Shown here piece by piece: positions 21,701 through 29,936 of a DNA stretch of 64,000 nt. The DNA comes from Saprospiraceae bacterium (lineage in GTDB: Bacteria > Bacteroidota > Bacteroidia > Chitinophagales > Saprospiraceae): assembly GCA_041392805.1 (NCBI GenBank), contig JAWKLJ010000001.1, positions 186,001 through 250,000 of the forward strand, written 5' to 3'. The notes beneath the pieces are model-generated. The model searched no databases. It had not been told where the DNA came from and saw nothing but the letters and a program-made list of their open reading frames with translations. Position 1 is the first letter of the stretch. Every line of letters begins with the position of its first letter. Made by a program: the position numbers and the translations under genes.

Positions 21701-22888
21701 AGTTATTTGAAGCGGTTGGAGAAACTCAAGCTATCAGAGAACACTTTTAGGGAATATGTAAGCCTACCTAAGCTAGTAGTTGCCGAACACCCACTGTCAC
21801 AAAACATTCGTCAGCTTACTATCCAGGTACAAGCAGAAGATAAGCAGTATCGCCTCAATAATTTGTTTGCTACTATTAATGGTGTACCGGTACTAGATGG
21901 TGGCAACCGAGATATTTCAGGCAATGCTAGCCGAAAGTATGCTGGAAATATTAGTTTCGATTTATCAGAAGGAGAGAATCTCCTGCAAGTATATGTAGTC
22001 AATGAAAATGGTACAGCGTCTTTAAAATATAATACGACCATTACTTATACTGGCCCTCTTGCAAAAAAGACATTACACATAGTGACTTTAGGTACTTCTA
22101 TATTTGCGAACAACCAGTACAATTTAGATTTCGCAACTAAAGATTTGGTTGATTTCCGAACCCTATATCGCCAACGATCAGCAGGTTTTGACGATATTGT
22201 TGAACATCGGCTCGAAGGTCAAGATTTTACTTTAGCAAAATTCCGAGTACTAAAGAATAAGCTAAGTCAAGCTAAGCCCGATGACGAAGTTATTTGCTTT
22301 ATTTCCACGCATGGATTACTTGACGGAAAACTTGATTATTACTTAGCCACTTATGATGTCAATTTCCAGAAACCTAGTGAGCGAGGACTTTCTTATTCCG
22401 AGGTAGAAAATTTTCTGCTGCGTATTGGAGCTCGAAAAAAGTTAGTCTTTATGGATGCTTGTCATTCCGGCGAGTTAGACAGCAAGGATATAGAGGCAAT
22501 TCGGAAAGCTCAAGAAATTCCTGGAGCAATAGAATTTTCAACTAAAGGGGTTAGATCTACAGGTTGGGAACAACTGCCAGGACAGCAGTCTTTTGATTTG
22601 ATGAAAGAACTGTTTGTAGACCTTAGGGTAGGTACAGGAGCTACTATAATTGCCAGTGCTAGTGCTGTTCAATTTGCCTACGAAGGAGAAGAATGGGAAA
22701 ATAGTGCTTTTACCTATTGTCTTTTAAGGGCACTCAAAGAAAAGGTAGCCGACTTAAATAATAATGATGCAATTACAGTATCCGAAATCCAACAATACCT
22801 TGCATATGCAGTATCGAAGATGACTTACAATGGACAGCGACCTATAAATCGAGTTGAGAATATTTTCAACAACTACGTGATTTGGTAA
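18767..22888 (+). CDS. Secreted WD40-repeat protein with C-terminal caspase (peptidase C14) domain
   Basis: 1373 residues. A signal peptide (ISFILALFFPLLLAAQG) is followed by two WD40 propeller regions (about 25-400 and 440-950, e.g. VKVWDINTEKELYSF), broken by a charged KKAEEERKRRLEEEKEQK coiled stretch near 118-140. Residues about 1098-1373 form a caspase fold with His in CFISTHGLLDG (H1182) and Cys in VFMDACHSGE (C1232), both intact. The export signal puts the protease outside the cytoplasm, unlike most prokaryotic caspases. Terminates at a hairpin shared with the convergent caspase gene. With the preceding two genes it forms a CHAT-STAND/secreted protein/WD40-caspase set; it may be a proteolytic partner or target of the CHAT protein (inference). 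Confidence 0.88.
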   Translation: MTNPPKKISFILALFFPLLLAAQGEIQPVVQFGHPGYVIQQIILSPDNEIMATTDGEFLKLWDMSSQLELRSFRGDNSRLGEIVFSANGDTISYTSGRYRYNRSVLTGEISSRIDLVKKAEEERKRRLEEEKEQKDQKKGKRTPIIIFNKPAEKVEESGEKYVHTIFSQDGTLKALIEENTLTVIEEKNDRKVQEIKIGADQDQKVETSKIMGLFRKDKNESTSDFDYLFQDIRFSPDNQSILVDTTLYDITTGKVKFQFSPHKFKIRVNSLFFQPNSSNLIFCGEVLNVQEQEERKEENVEQANELEKLYHILKQSYQVNLALGNTVIFANTTTGKISSEGNLASVNTSNFTRDQRYLITGHLDKSVYLWDLKTHTKRLEIKLRPAEDHEAINIFGITHIVQTNDDKYLIVACAGSVPQDRLTLWDIETGRKVNSFGAAIPPISLEVRPSLSDSIIVQEYKEYLFPFEQLNYKEYGAYRLLNLRNGKAPALYPKFDSITFSPKLDYYLVQANEFQPIKIYGSEYNEFTAELKNSQQSFEVVAFSNNAKWVAAYNGRSIYIWNTQDGSLAYTLPQGKWKMLQLVFSPNDDYLISTYDPKRIYFYSMDNPSEIYYEKKPDMLEQTNDGIKDVTTQLEDWTTKENGQKIWAFDINGHPISPLSNSSFARWDNRITNARKATELFDLLVFREYYDIEISPDGKYAAAWRDDLASVQFIDLENKKNITLVQDNAVQLTSAAAAIWLSQSQDKESVQQFIQTYLRDRLAFREFTAISPLWDRMAIATKSNKENGLLISVVPIGEKQGWVQRLKNKEIEGTYRLEASGDYAEGIIFSPDGQLIAASSNSLNSIRIWNANDGSILKTLEGHSGKIAFTSNSKTLISSGWDRQVKVWDINTEKELYSFIAIKGENDYVNIIPTGYYNASRKNSGAIAFAYGKDAYPFDQFDIQFNRPDLLLKEFENSIALGKNEAPNNVLIDAYYRSYLKRLEKLKLSENTFREYVSLPKLVVAEHPLSQNIRQLTIQVQAEDKQYRLNNLFATINGVPVLDGGNRDISGNASRKYAGNISFDLSEGENLLQVYVVNENGTASLKYNTTITYTGPLAKKTLHIVTLGTSIFANNQYNLDFATKDLVDFRTLYRQRSAGFDDIVEHRLEGQDFTLAKFRVLKNKLSQAKPDDEVICFISTHGLLDGKLDYYLATYDVNFQKPSERGLSYSEVENFLLRIGARKKLVFMDACHSGELDSKDIEAIRKAQEIPGAIEFSTKGVRSTGWEQLPGQQSFDLMKELFVDLRVGTGATIIASASAVQFAYEGEEWENSAFTYCLLRALKEKVADLNNNDAITVSEIQQYLAYAVSKMTYNGQRPINRVENIFNNYVIW

Positions 22889-22910
22889 GGCTTTTAACCT
22901 AAAAGGGCAT

Positions 22911-22944
22911 GGAGTCGCAGAGAAAAGTTATCCTCTGCGACTCC
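22911..22944. terminator. Bidirectional hairpin between convergent genes
   Basis: GGAGTCGCAGAG at 22911-22922 pairs perfectly with 22933-22944 around a 10-base loop. It lies between the ends of the plus-strand WD40-caspase and minus-strand caspase genes. The T-tract is weak. Confidence 0.6.
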
Positions 22945-23035
22945 GTTTCTCCGTGTTCAATTATTTGAAATGAATTTCGGCGGGCTACTTTTTACATAAT
23001 TCCTATCGCTTTTCTTTTCCTAATTTTCGCCAGTT

Positions 23036-25795
23036 TTAGGCCAGTTTCACCTTCACCTCCATCCGCTTCAGTGTCCACCTGGCCAGGTTAAAATCTCCTT
23101 CGATATCTTCTCTTGTTTTGCCATCACCTTTTAGGGTCGAAGGGGCCACTACCTGGCCAAATTCCGATCCTAAACTGGCTTGGGCAAACAAGAAAGGCAG
23201 GGTCAATGCTTCTAGAGAAGCAATGACGATGAAGGTGTCCAGCGTTTCCTTGACGATAGGTTGGCCGATGCCAAAGCCGGTACGTTTAGCGATGGAATTG
23301 TACAAGATAGCCTTATCCTGGGCGGAAACGGATTTGGGATAATGTTCGTACTTTTGATAAATACCAAATTTTCGGTCTAGGTGAATGAGGTAGAAGTAGA
23401 GGTCTGTGCCTGTATTATTGGTAACTTCTATCATATATGGACGGCCTTTTTTCACAGGGTCATATTCAATAGGTACTTGGTAGTTTTTGATGCTGGCGTC
23501 CTTGTCTGGTGCAATCAGGTGCTCCTGTTTTTGGTTCTCATTGTCCCAATAAGTGAGTTTCAGACTAATTTCCCGGGGGTCAATCATAGACAGTTCTGGC
23601 GCTTGCAGGGCATTGATCTGCTCCCACTTGGCAATGCGACCTAATCTTTCAAGGAAGTATTGACGTGCTTGCACATCCGTGTCAGATAATCCAAAAAGCA
23701 ACTCCTCTCCTCGATATAAAACATATTGCTTTGGATCTACAGCTATGGTGTAGGCTGCATTGTCCTGGATATCAAATCGCTCTCGGTATTTCTGTTTTTC
23801 TAAGTCAATAACCAGCGATTCCTTTGCTTGCTGGGCCAAAGCGTTGGCGCGGATTTCAATTGGTAATTTCCGACCTATCACAGGAACATAAAGCTGCTTG
23901 TCAGTAGGAGGTAAATAGCCTTCCTCAAAGGTGATGAAGACCGTACTAGATTCTAGTCCTACTTCTTTTATTTTTGCCTGGCCAACCAGTTCTTCTCCTT
24001 CTACTTTTTCATAGATTGGGATGGATAGTTCTCCCCAGCCGTGATAAGGTACGCCATGTAGACTGCCTGCGGCTATTTGCCATGCTCTGTCTTTTTTGAT
24101 CAATGGACTATAGGCTGCATTTTCTCCTTCGCCTTGCAATAGAAAGGAATGGGTGGGGTTTACCTTTCCGGTGTATTCAAGGTAAGGCGTCTGTTCATTA
24201 TAGGCCTGGTATTTAACCATCTCATGGAGCATGGTGTATAGTTCTCCATAGGAGGGAAAACTGCTCCCTCTGGCATAGGTATCCAGGGTATTTATTAGGC
24301 CTTGGGTAAAAAGTCCACCTGTCGGCAACTCTACCGCACTTTGGTTTGGTGAGCAGGCAGAAAGAGCGATATAATTGATAGGCGGTAACTGTACTTTTTT
24401 ATGCAAAAGATACTGTTGTTCATAAAATCCATCAAGGTAAGAGCCAAGTGGTCTGCCGAATTCATCCCCAGGGATGTTTCTAAGTTTAACTTGCGCTCTT
24501 TCTTGTCGCAACATCGAGCCGGAATGGCAACAGTCGAAAAGGCAGACAAAGTGAATATCTTTCGGGCTGGCACCAGCGGGGTATTGGACTTCAGATACGA
24601 GTTGCCTTAGTTCTTTGTCAGCTATATGGTAAATCCCCGGCAGCTTACTGTCATGGCAAACCAACACTTCGTTATGGCCTACAACTGATTCGAGGCCTGC
24701 TTCGACGAAGGCATCATGGGTATACTCCCAGGATCCGTGTCCGCTATAATGAAACACGGCAATATCTCCGTCTCGTAGTTGTTGAAAATGGGCCCTGAAG
24801 TTGGAAATAATCCCTGCCCTGGTTGCTTCTTCATTGATAATGGTCCGGCATTGGCTTTTGGGTATGGCTAAACGTTTTCGTAAAAACGAAGACAATGATT
24901 GTACATCATTAACACAACCATCTAAATTGGCAATATTTTCACTTTTGTAAGTGTTAATTCCAACCGAAAACAACCAAATTTTGCTTTCAACTTTGCTAAT
25001 GGATTTGGTTTGAACTGCAATTGTAGCTTCGGTCGTAACATCAGTTGCCTCAACCTCCGGTACTATCTCCTCAAAGACCAGGTCGTCGGGTGTAAGGGTG
25101 CTTTTTGTTTTAAATCTTCCAGCTTGCCATGGCAATGCTTTTTTTATGCCTTTTAATTTAAAAAGCGGCGTGATGCCCTTTTGAGCAATCGCTTTAGCAC
25201 TGATGGATTGGCCCGAAATCACCTCAAATCCTAATGAGGTATCTGCTAAATTAAGTTCTCCCTGCCCAATCGCTACATTGGCTTTTACCTTTATCTCTGC
25301 TTCTTTATCTTCAGAGACGATTATAGTCCCGCTAGCTCCTTGAATGACTTCGGTGACCACCACCCATTCTTTTTCCCATTTGACGCCATTTCCGGACAAT
25401 TGATATCGCCGCTCAATCTCCTGGCCTAAAGTTATTTGATTTTCAATCACTAGGGTCTTGGCCTCGTTCACTTTTATCAATACGGCTTTCTCTGCTTTAA
25501 AGCTTACTTGAAAACCCGCATCGGCTTTACTCAATCCTATCCCCTCTGGAGCTGCCTCCCCCGCCAATTTGGTAGTAATCCTGGCTTGTTTGTCGGATAC
25601 AAAATCAAGTTGACCTACTTGATCACTTTCTCTAACTTTGAAGGAAATTCCAAGATTGGCCAAATTATCAATATACTCGAAGTGGTGCCCTTGCAATATC
25701 CCAATATCTCCCAGGTGAATCGGTTTATTGGGTTCCCAGGCGCCGAAATAGCGATATTGTTTGTATACGGTCTCGGTATAAAACTTAGCTGGCAT
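23036..25795 (-). CDS. Caspase (peptidase C14) with novel N-terminal domain and DUF4384-like C-terminus
   Basis: 919 residues, no signal peptide. Residues about 10-230 are a domain I cannot name with certainty: YFGAWEPNKPIHLGDIGILQ, a long beta-rich middle, EWVVVTEVIQGASGTIIVSE, and TPLFKLKGIKK. Its order of strands and spacing recall bacterial gasdermins but this is a visual impression. Residues about 270-560 are a caspase with His in VFHYSGHGSW (H353) and Cys in LFDCCHSGS (C423). Residues about 560-919 are beta-rich and end in a DUF4384-like block (MIEVTNNTGTDLYFYLIHLD … DTFIVIASLEAL). Read divergently from the small gene at 26362 and convergently with the WD40-caspase. Possible logic: protease and effector or sensor in one chain. 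Confidence 0.85.
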   Translation of the reverse strand: MPAKFYTETVYKQYRYFGAWEPNKPIHLGDIGILQGHHFEYIDNLANLGISFKVRESDQVGQLDFVSDKQARITTKLAGEAAPEGIGLSKADAGFQVSFKAEKAVLIKVNEAKTLVIENQITLGQEIERRYQLSGNGVKWEKEWVVVTEVIQGASGTIIVSEDKEAEIKVKANVAIGQGELNLADTSLGFEVISGQSISAKAIAQKGITPLFKLKGIKKALPWQAGRFKTKSTLTPDDLVFEEIVPEVEATDVTTEATIAVQTKSISKVESKIWLFSVGINTYKSENIANLDGCVNDVQSLSSFLRKRLAIPKSQCRTIINEEATRAGIISNFRAHFQQLRDGDIAVFHYSGHGSWEYTHDAFVEAGLESVVGHNEVLVCHDSKLPGIYHIADKELRQLVSEVQYPAGASPKDIHFVCLFDCCHSGSMLRQERAQVKLRNIPGDEFGRPLGSYLDGFYEQQYLLHKKVQLPPINYIALSACSPNQSAVELPTGGLFTQGLINTLDTYARGSSFPSYGELYTMLHEMVKYQAYNEQTPYLEYTGKVNPTHSFLLQGEGENAAYSPLIKKDRAWQIAAGSLHGVPYHGWGELSIPIYEKVEGEELVGQAKIKEVGLESSTVFITFEEGYLPPTDKQLYVPVIGRKLPIEIRANALAQQAKESLVIDLEKQKYRERFDIQDNAAYTIAVDPKQYVLYRGEELLFGLSDTDVQARQYFLERLGRIAKWEQINALQAPELSMIDPREISLKLTYWDNENQKQEHLIAPDKDASIKNYQVPIEYDPVKKGRPYMIEVTNNTGTDLYFYLIHLDRKFGIYQKYEHYPKSVSAQDKAILYNSIAKRTGFGIGQPIVKETLDTFIVIASLEALTLPFLFAQASLGSEFGQVVAPSTLKGDGKTREDIEGDFNLARWTLKRMEVKVKLA

Positions 25796-26361
25796 AATGT
25801 TGTTTTCCTGATATTGAATAAATACGCTTTAGAATAATATTACTGCGCTGCCGCCCCATAGGGCCCGCCTTGCCTAATAAAATACCATTTTTGTGCTCAT
25901 CGTCAACTAAAAGGTTTGATCAACGCTCATCCTGTATAATTTGCGGGATCGCTGATAATTGTCATTTTAAGCTGACTACTAAAAAAATCAGAAAAGGATG
26001 AATTTTCCTAAAATTAAAGGATAATATGTAAATTCGCTATACTTACTCCATAAGAAAAAGTGAAATGCAATTTATTTTTTGTGAATGACATTTACCCGAA
26101 GGTGAATGACAAAAGACATAGACTTTGTAAGAGCATCCTAAATAATTTTTCCACATAGAAAAGAAATCATTGCCAATGATGATAGTTCAAGTTCGCGTCT
26201 CAACTAACACTTACATCAGTTCACTTCTTCAAATGGTCATTTCACCCTACTGATTAATTCATTCACAATTTCTAATAAAGACAACTAATTAAATACCTTA
26301 TCTTTGTTTTATTAGACATACATTTACTACAATCACATTACTAATTTAATAAAACATTCTT
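25796..26361. other. Divergent promoter region, no gene seen
   Basis: About 560 bp between the minus-strand caspase and the plus-strand small gene. It is A/T rich, with no open frame that looks coding. It contains the repeated word GTGAATGACA near 26081 and 26101 and a good -7 box at 26300. Confidence 0.5.
26300..26307 (+). promoter_or_regulatory. Putative Bacteroidota -7 promoter box
   Basis: TATCTTTG matches the TAnnTTTG consensus of Bacteroidota sigma-A promoters and lies 54 bp before the start of the small gene at 26362. No clear TTTG -33 box is seen, so confidence is moderate. Confidence 0.45.
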
Positions 26362-26685
26362 ATGGAGACGCAAAATGCAGCATATTTCCAAAAAGAAATA
26401 TTACCTAAATTGAATCATAAGGCGACCATTCAAATCGTGAGTGAGGTTATTGATCATGCTAAAACGCTGGAAGCTACAATGGAAGAAGGGAAACCCCGTG
26501 ACCAAAAACCTAAACCTGATTTAGGAAAATGTAATGATCTTAGAATTCAATTGAACCGCATTTCAAAACAATATCCGGAAAGCGATCTAAACAAGGACAG
26601 TGTCAAAGGTGATGTTGAAAGATTGTTGGACTATACAGAACAATTGGAAGGAAAGGTAAAAAACCATGCTGTAAAAGCTGAATAA
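26362..26685 (+). CDS. Small helical protein of unknown function
   Basis: 107 residues, no signal peptide, mostly charged helix (IVSEVIDHAKTLEATMEEGK, DVERLLDYTEQLEGKVKNHA) with a Lys/Pro-rich middle (KPRDQKPKPDLGK). No named family recognised. A promoter-like box stands 54 bp upstream and a palindromic element begins 30 bp downstream, which argues for a real, separately transcribed gene. It sits between the divergent caspase gene and the LytS kinase. Confidence 0.6.
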   Translation: METQNAAYFQKEILPKLNHKATIQIVSEVIDHAKTLEATMEEGKPRDQKPKPDLGKCNDLRIQLNRISKQYPESDLNKDSVKGDVERLLDYTEQLEGKVKNHAVKAE

Positions 26686-26714
26686 TTAGCTATACCTTTT
26701 ATTTAAATAAACAC

Positions 26715-26881
26715 CTAAGAGCCTATCGGAGAAGTGCTAATGAGGTGAGAGCGAGCAAATATTATTCTGAACGAGGCGCGCGGAAGGGGCATAACCGAAG
26801 CTACGTGACTGACAAGCAATGAAGCGCAGAATAATAATTGCCGCTCGCAGGCCATTAAGTGCTTCTCCAGCAATCTCCTAG
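26715..26881. repeat. Palindromic element (about 167 bp)
   Basis: Long imperfect inverted repeat. Left arm: CTAAGAG, then after six bases GGAGAAGTGCTAATGAGGTG… to TATTATTCTG near 26768. Right arm inverted: CTAGGAG, then GGAGAAGCACTTAATGGCCT… to TTATTATTCTG. No coding content. It would fold into a long stem either as DNA cruciform or RNA and lies between the small gene and the LytS gene. Same size as the element at 7574-7740. Confidence 0.65.
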
Positions 26882-26937
26882 ACTTGGATAATAGCTAAAA
26901 AACTTTCTGATGAGATTTATAAGCCCTAATTTGAGCT

Positions 26938-27104
26938 TAGAGCATGTTTGGAGGTCACCCTTTGGGCCAAAAAATGTCTCTTTTTCGCTGATACTTCGTT
27001 GCTTTTTTTGTCCGTACCTAAGGGTATGCACTTCAAAAAGCGCCTCGTTTCATCAAAAAATTGCCACTTTTTATCTCCAAAAGCGACCTCCAAACATGCT
27101 CTTA
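26938..27104. mobile_element. MITE, copy 2 (about 165 bp), inserted in the LytS signal-peptide codons
   Basis: Same perfect ends as copy 1: AGAGCATGTTTGGAGGTC at 26939 and inverted to 27102. Flanked by TTA on both sides (26937-26939 and 27102-27104), a clean target duplication. Removing the element plus one TTA (165 bp, 55 codons) restores a continuous frame reading MRFISPNLSL-AFRVLFFNLM. The element interior is open in that frame. The right end provides an ATG at 27096. Confidence 0.85.
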
Positions 27105-29114
27105 GCCTTCAGGGTCCTATTTTTTAACTTAATGACTCTGGGGCTTATCGCTCAGAATCAAGTTACGAATACAATTGTTTGTGAATTAGATGGCATTATC
27201 CCTGATTCAATTCAATTTTCACTAAATAGAATCAATAAAAAAAAAGAAAAGATCGATTTCCTCCAATTAAAAATCGGTAAGCTCAGGCATTCAGATCCGC
27301 AACTTGCTTTTCTGCTGGCAAGGGAAGGGGAACGCCAAAGCAAAAGTTCAGGATGGGAACAACAAAGAGCCCAATTCTTGTTGTGGCAAGCCGTTATTTG
27401 CAGTTTTTTAAATACAGCAGGTGATCAAAATTACCAACAATTAGAATGGGCTAAAATCGCTTCAGAAATCTTCAAAAGAAAAAAAAATGCACAGGATTAT
27501 GTTAATGCACTTTCATGGGTCGGCCAAATTGCCTATAATTTAAATGACTTTGAATATGCCTATGATATCAATAAAGAAGCAGCCACATTAGTCGCAAATT
27601 TAGAAGATAGTAAATTAAAACACCAAATTTTAGGCAATATCCAACGGCTTCAAGGAAATCTTGCCTATATGTCTGATAGCAGTGAGCAAATAGTTCTTCA
27701 GGCCTATACTAAAAGTAGGGAAAATTATGAAAAAGCTGGTGACGATTTCGGACTAGGAGTTATTTATGAGGCGCTGGCTATTATTTATACGAAGTATAAA
27801 AAAAATGATATTGAAGGAATCGTTTCCTATTATGAGAAAGCTATAGAACAATTTAAAAAAATAAAGAATAGCTCTTCTTTGGCAGGTTCCTACCTGGAGT
27901 TATCAACGTATTATTCCAAATTATATCTTGATTCAAAAGAGGTTGAATGGTTTAATTCAGCAAATAATTATTTAAGGGTTTTGACCAAAACCCCAGCTCC
28001 TGATCAGTGTGAAAGGTTTTATGAATTGGGCAGCAATTATCAAACTAGAGCTGTGCAGCTTTTTGATAGCTTAAATATGTATTCGCCTGAACTATTGGAT
28101 TCGGCTTTGTTGGCCTTCAGCAACGGATTAAAGTTAGTTGATAAGGAAGTAAACAAAAAATGTTTGGAAGATTTAGTAAGAGGGGCTTCTGCTATTTGTC
28201 CCTATATCGATAAAAATAAATGTACTCAGCTTTTTCGGCTTGTTGATTCGACTCACCGAAATATTTTATTGGCTAATGAAGAAATTCTGAAAAGTGCTAA
28301 AAAAGAAAGCGATAATTACCAAAAAGAACTTAGTAAAAGTAAACAACGCCAAATTTTTATTGTCTCAGCTTTAATTATTTTCGTCCTTCTTATATTGTTC
28401 GGAGCATTATTTGCTCAACAACGCTGGCGCAATGTCAAAGCCACCCTCGACATGCGCATGAAAGCCTTAAGGGCCCGTATGAATCCACACTTCATTTCTA
28501 ATTGTCTCAATGCTATCGACTCACTGGTCAATCAGAATCGAAATGATGAAGCTTCTAAATACTTAATTGATTTTGATCGACTTTGCCGACAAATCTTAGA
28601 TAATTCAAATGAAGAACTTATTCCCTTACGGGAAGAGTTAGATACCTTGGCTAATTTTATATCACTAGAAAAACTTCGCCTGGATGACAACCTTACGTAT
28701 TACCTAAAGGTTGATGAACACGTAAATCAGGATGAGGTTCATATTCCTTCTATGCTGCTACAGCCTTTTGTCGAAAATGCGATTTGGCATGGTATTCAAA
28801 AGAAACAAGCACCCGGAATCTTGAAAGTCGAAATCAAACAAAAAGAAGGAAAATACCTCGAATGCATGGTAGAAGATGATGGAATCGGACGGGAAAAAGC
28901 CAGGCAAATGGAAGAAAATTCAGTACTAGATCGGCAATCCTGGGGCTTAAGTATCACAGAAGAACGAATCAAAGCCCTAAAAAATATTAGTGGCTCAGAA
29001 CTGGACATCATTGACCTTTATGATGACAAGGGAGAAGCCAGAGGTACCAGGGTTCATATTTTATTACCAGTCCTTAAAAACAAAGCATTACACGATGAAG
29101 GCAATCATAGTTGA
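27096..29114 (+). CDS. LytS-type sensor histidine kinase with periplasmic TPR region
   Basis: 672 residues from the ATG at 27096. From that start the N-terminus is MLLAFRVLFFNLMTLGLIAQ, a good signal peptide. The same frame is open back to an ATG at 26910, but the extra 62 codons are largely MITE sequence. Periplasmic TPR-like repeats follow (YEKAGDDFGLGVIYEALAII), then a TM helix at about 418-442 and a His_kinase domain with the phospho-His in ARMNPHFISN (H465). The ATPase N, G1 and G2 boxes follow (LQPFVENAIWHG, VEDDGIGREKA, WGLSITEERIKAL). It phosphorylates the response regulator whose start overlaps its end by 20 bp. What it senses is unknown; location in the caspase island suggests it could control island genes (inference). 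Confidence 0.88.
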   Translation: MLLAFRVLFFNLMTLGLIAQNQVTNTIVCELDGIIPDSIQFSLNRINKKKEKIDFLQLKIGKLRHSDPQLAFLLAREGERQSKSSGWEQQRAQFLLWQAVICSFLNTAGDQNYQQLEWAKIASEIFKRKKNAQDYVNALSWVGQIAYNLNDFEYAYDINKEAATLVANLEDSKLKHQILGNIQRLQGNLAYMSDSSEQIVLQAYTKSRENYEKAGDDFGLGVIYEALAIIYTKYKKNDIEGIVSYYEKAIEQFKKIKNSSSLAGSYLELSTYYSKLYLDSKEVEWFNSANNYLRVLTKTPAPDQCERFYELGSNYQTRAVQLFDSLNMYSPELLDSALLAFSNGLKLVDKEVNKKCLEDLVRGASAICPYIDKNKCTQLFRLVDSTHRNILLANEEILKSAKKESDNYQKELSKSKQRQIFIVSALIIFVLLILFGALFAQQRWRNVKATLDMRMKALRARMNPHFISNCLNAIDSLVNQNRNDEASKYLIDFDRLCRQILDNSNEELIPLREELDTLANFISLEKLRLDDNLTYYLKVDEHVNQDEVHIPSMLLQPFVENAIWHGIQKKQAPGILKVEIKQKEGKYLECMVEDDGIGREKARQMEENSVLDRQSWGLSITEERIKALKNISGSELDIIDLYDDKGEARGTRVHILLPVLKNKALHDEGNHS

Positions 29115-29802
29115 AGATGAAAAAAAAGGCGTTGAAAATTTAATGGTGAAACTCGAACGCCATTGTCCACATGTGGAAATCATCGCTATCTGCTATACGG
29201 GTGAATCGGCCATAAAGGAGATTGAGGCCATGGAACCTGATCTCGTTTTTTTAGACATCCGTTTGGGGTCTATGTCTGGCTTTGATGTACTGGATAAATT
29301 GCGACATATTCACTTCGAATTGATTTTCACAACCAGCTACAATCAATATGCCATCAAAGCGATAAAGGAAAGTGCTGTTGATTATTTGCTCAAACCGATC
29401 AAACCTGAAGAGCTGGAAACTGCCGTAGAAAGGGCCAGAGAAAGAATTATGACTTCTAAGGTAGTTAGCCGTATTGCTGTCCCCATCAGCAATGGTTTCC
29501 GTTTTATTCCCGTAAATAATATTTCCTATTGTAAGGCGGATGATAATTGTACCCACATTTATCGCCTTGACGGGTCGAGGGTATTCGTTACCAGGCCCTT
29601 AGGAGATATTGAGCGAAAATTGCCTGCCGATAAATTCTACCGCATTCACAGGAGTTCACTGGTAAATTTAGACTTTGTGGATGCCTTTAAGAGAATTGCC
29701 GGCGGCCTCGTTGTGCTGCAAAATGATGTGGAACTTAGTGTTTCCCGTTCGCGAAGAGATGAACTACTCTTGCGATTGAATAATAGCAAAAACCTTCAGT
29801 GA
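29095..29802 (+). CDS. LytTR-family response regulator
   Basis: 235 residues from the ATG at 29095 (MKAIIVEDEKKG). This start fits the receiver fold and a 20-bp overlap with the kinase gene; an open frame further upstream lies entirely inside the kinase gene. The receiver domain (1-120) has the acidic pair in VEDE, phospho-Asp in DLVFLDIRLG, Thr/Ser in FTTSYN and Lys in LLKPIKPEE. The LytTR DNA-binding domain (about 135-235) has FIPVNNISYCKADDNCTHIY, the R-x-H-R-S-S-L-V-N motif and SRSRRDELL. Forms a LytS/LytR-type two-component system with the preceding gene by translational coupling. Target promoters are unknown. Confidence 0.92.
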   Translation: MKAIIVEDEKKGVENLMVKLERHCPHVEIIAICYTGESAIKEIEAMEPDLVFLDIRLGSMSGFDVLDKLRHIHFELIFTTSYNQYAIKAIKESAVDYLLKPIKPEELETAVERARERIMTSKVVSRIAVPISNGFRFIPVNNISYCKADDNCTHIYRLDGSRVFVTRPLGDIERKLPADKFYRIHRSSLVNLDFVDAFKRIAGGLVVLQNDVELSVSRSRRDELLLRLNNSKNLQ

Positions 29803-29825
29803 TTTGACTTACTATTTAGCTTAGG

Positions 29826-29930
29826 CAAAGCGCCAAAGTGAATTCGAATTCGGAAATGGGGAGACGGAATGCATTCTCGCATTTCATGGCGTAACATTTC
29901 CATTTTTCCGAATTCATCCTTGCTTCTTTG
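29826..29930. repeat. Inverted repeat downstream of the response-regulator gene
   Basis: GAATTCGGAAATGG at 29846-29859 pairs with 29900-29915 (reverse complement GAATTCGGAAAAATGG). Outer bases (CAAAGCGCCAAAG versus CAAAGAAGCAAGG) extend the stem. Position just after the stop codon suggests a terminator or transcript-stabilising hairpin, but no T-run follows directly. Confidence 0.5.
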
Positions 29931-29936
29931 ACAAAA

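Noticed and set aside
28990..29094. Upstream extension of the response-regulator frame to 28990
   Set aside because: Lies wholly within the kinase coding region and adds residues before the receiver fold; ATG at 29095 is the natural start.
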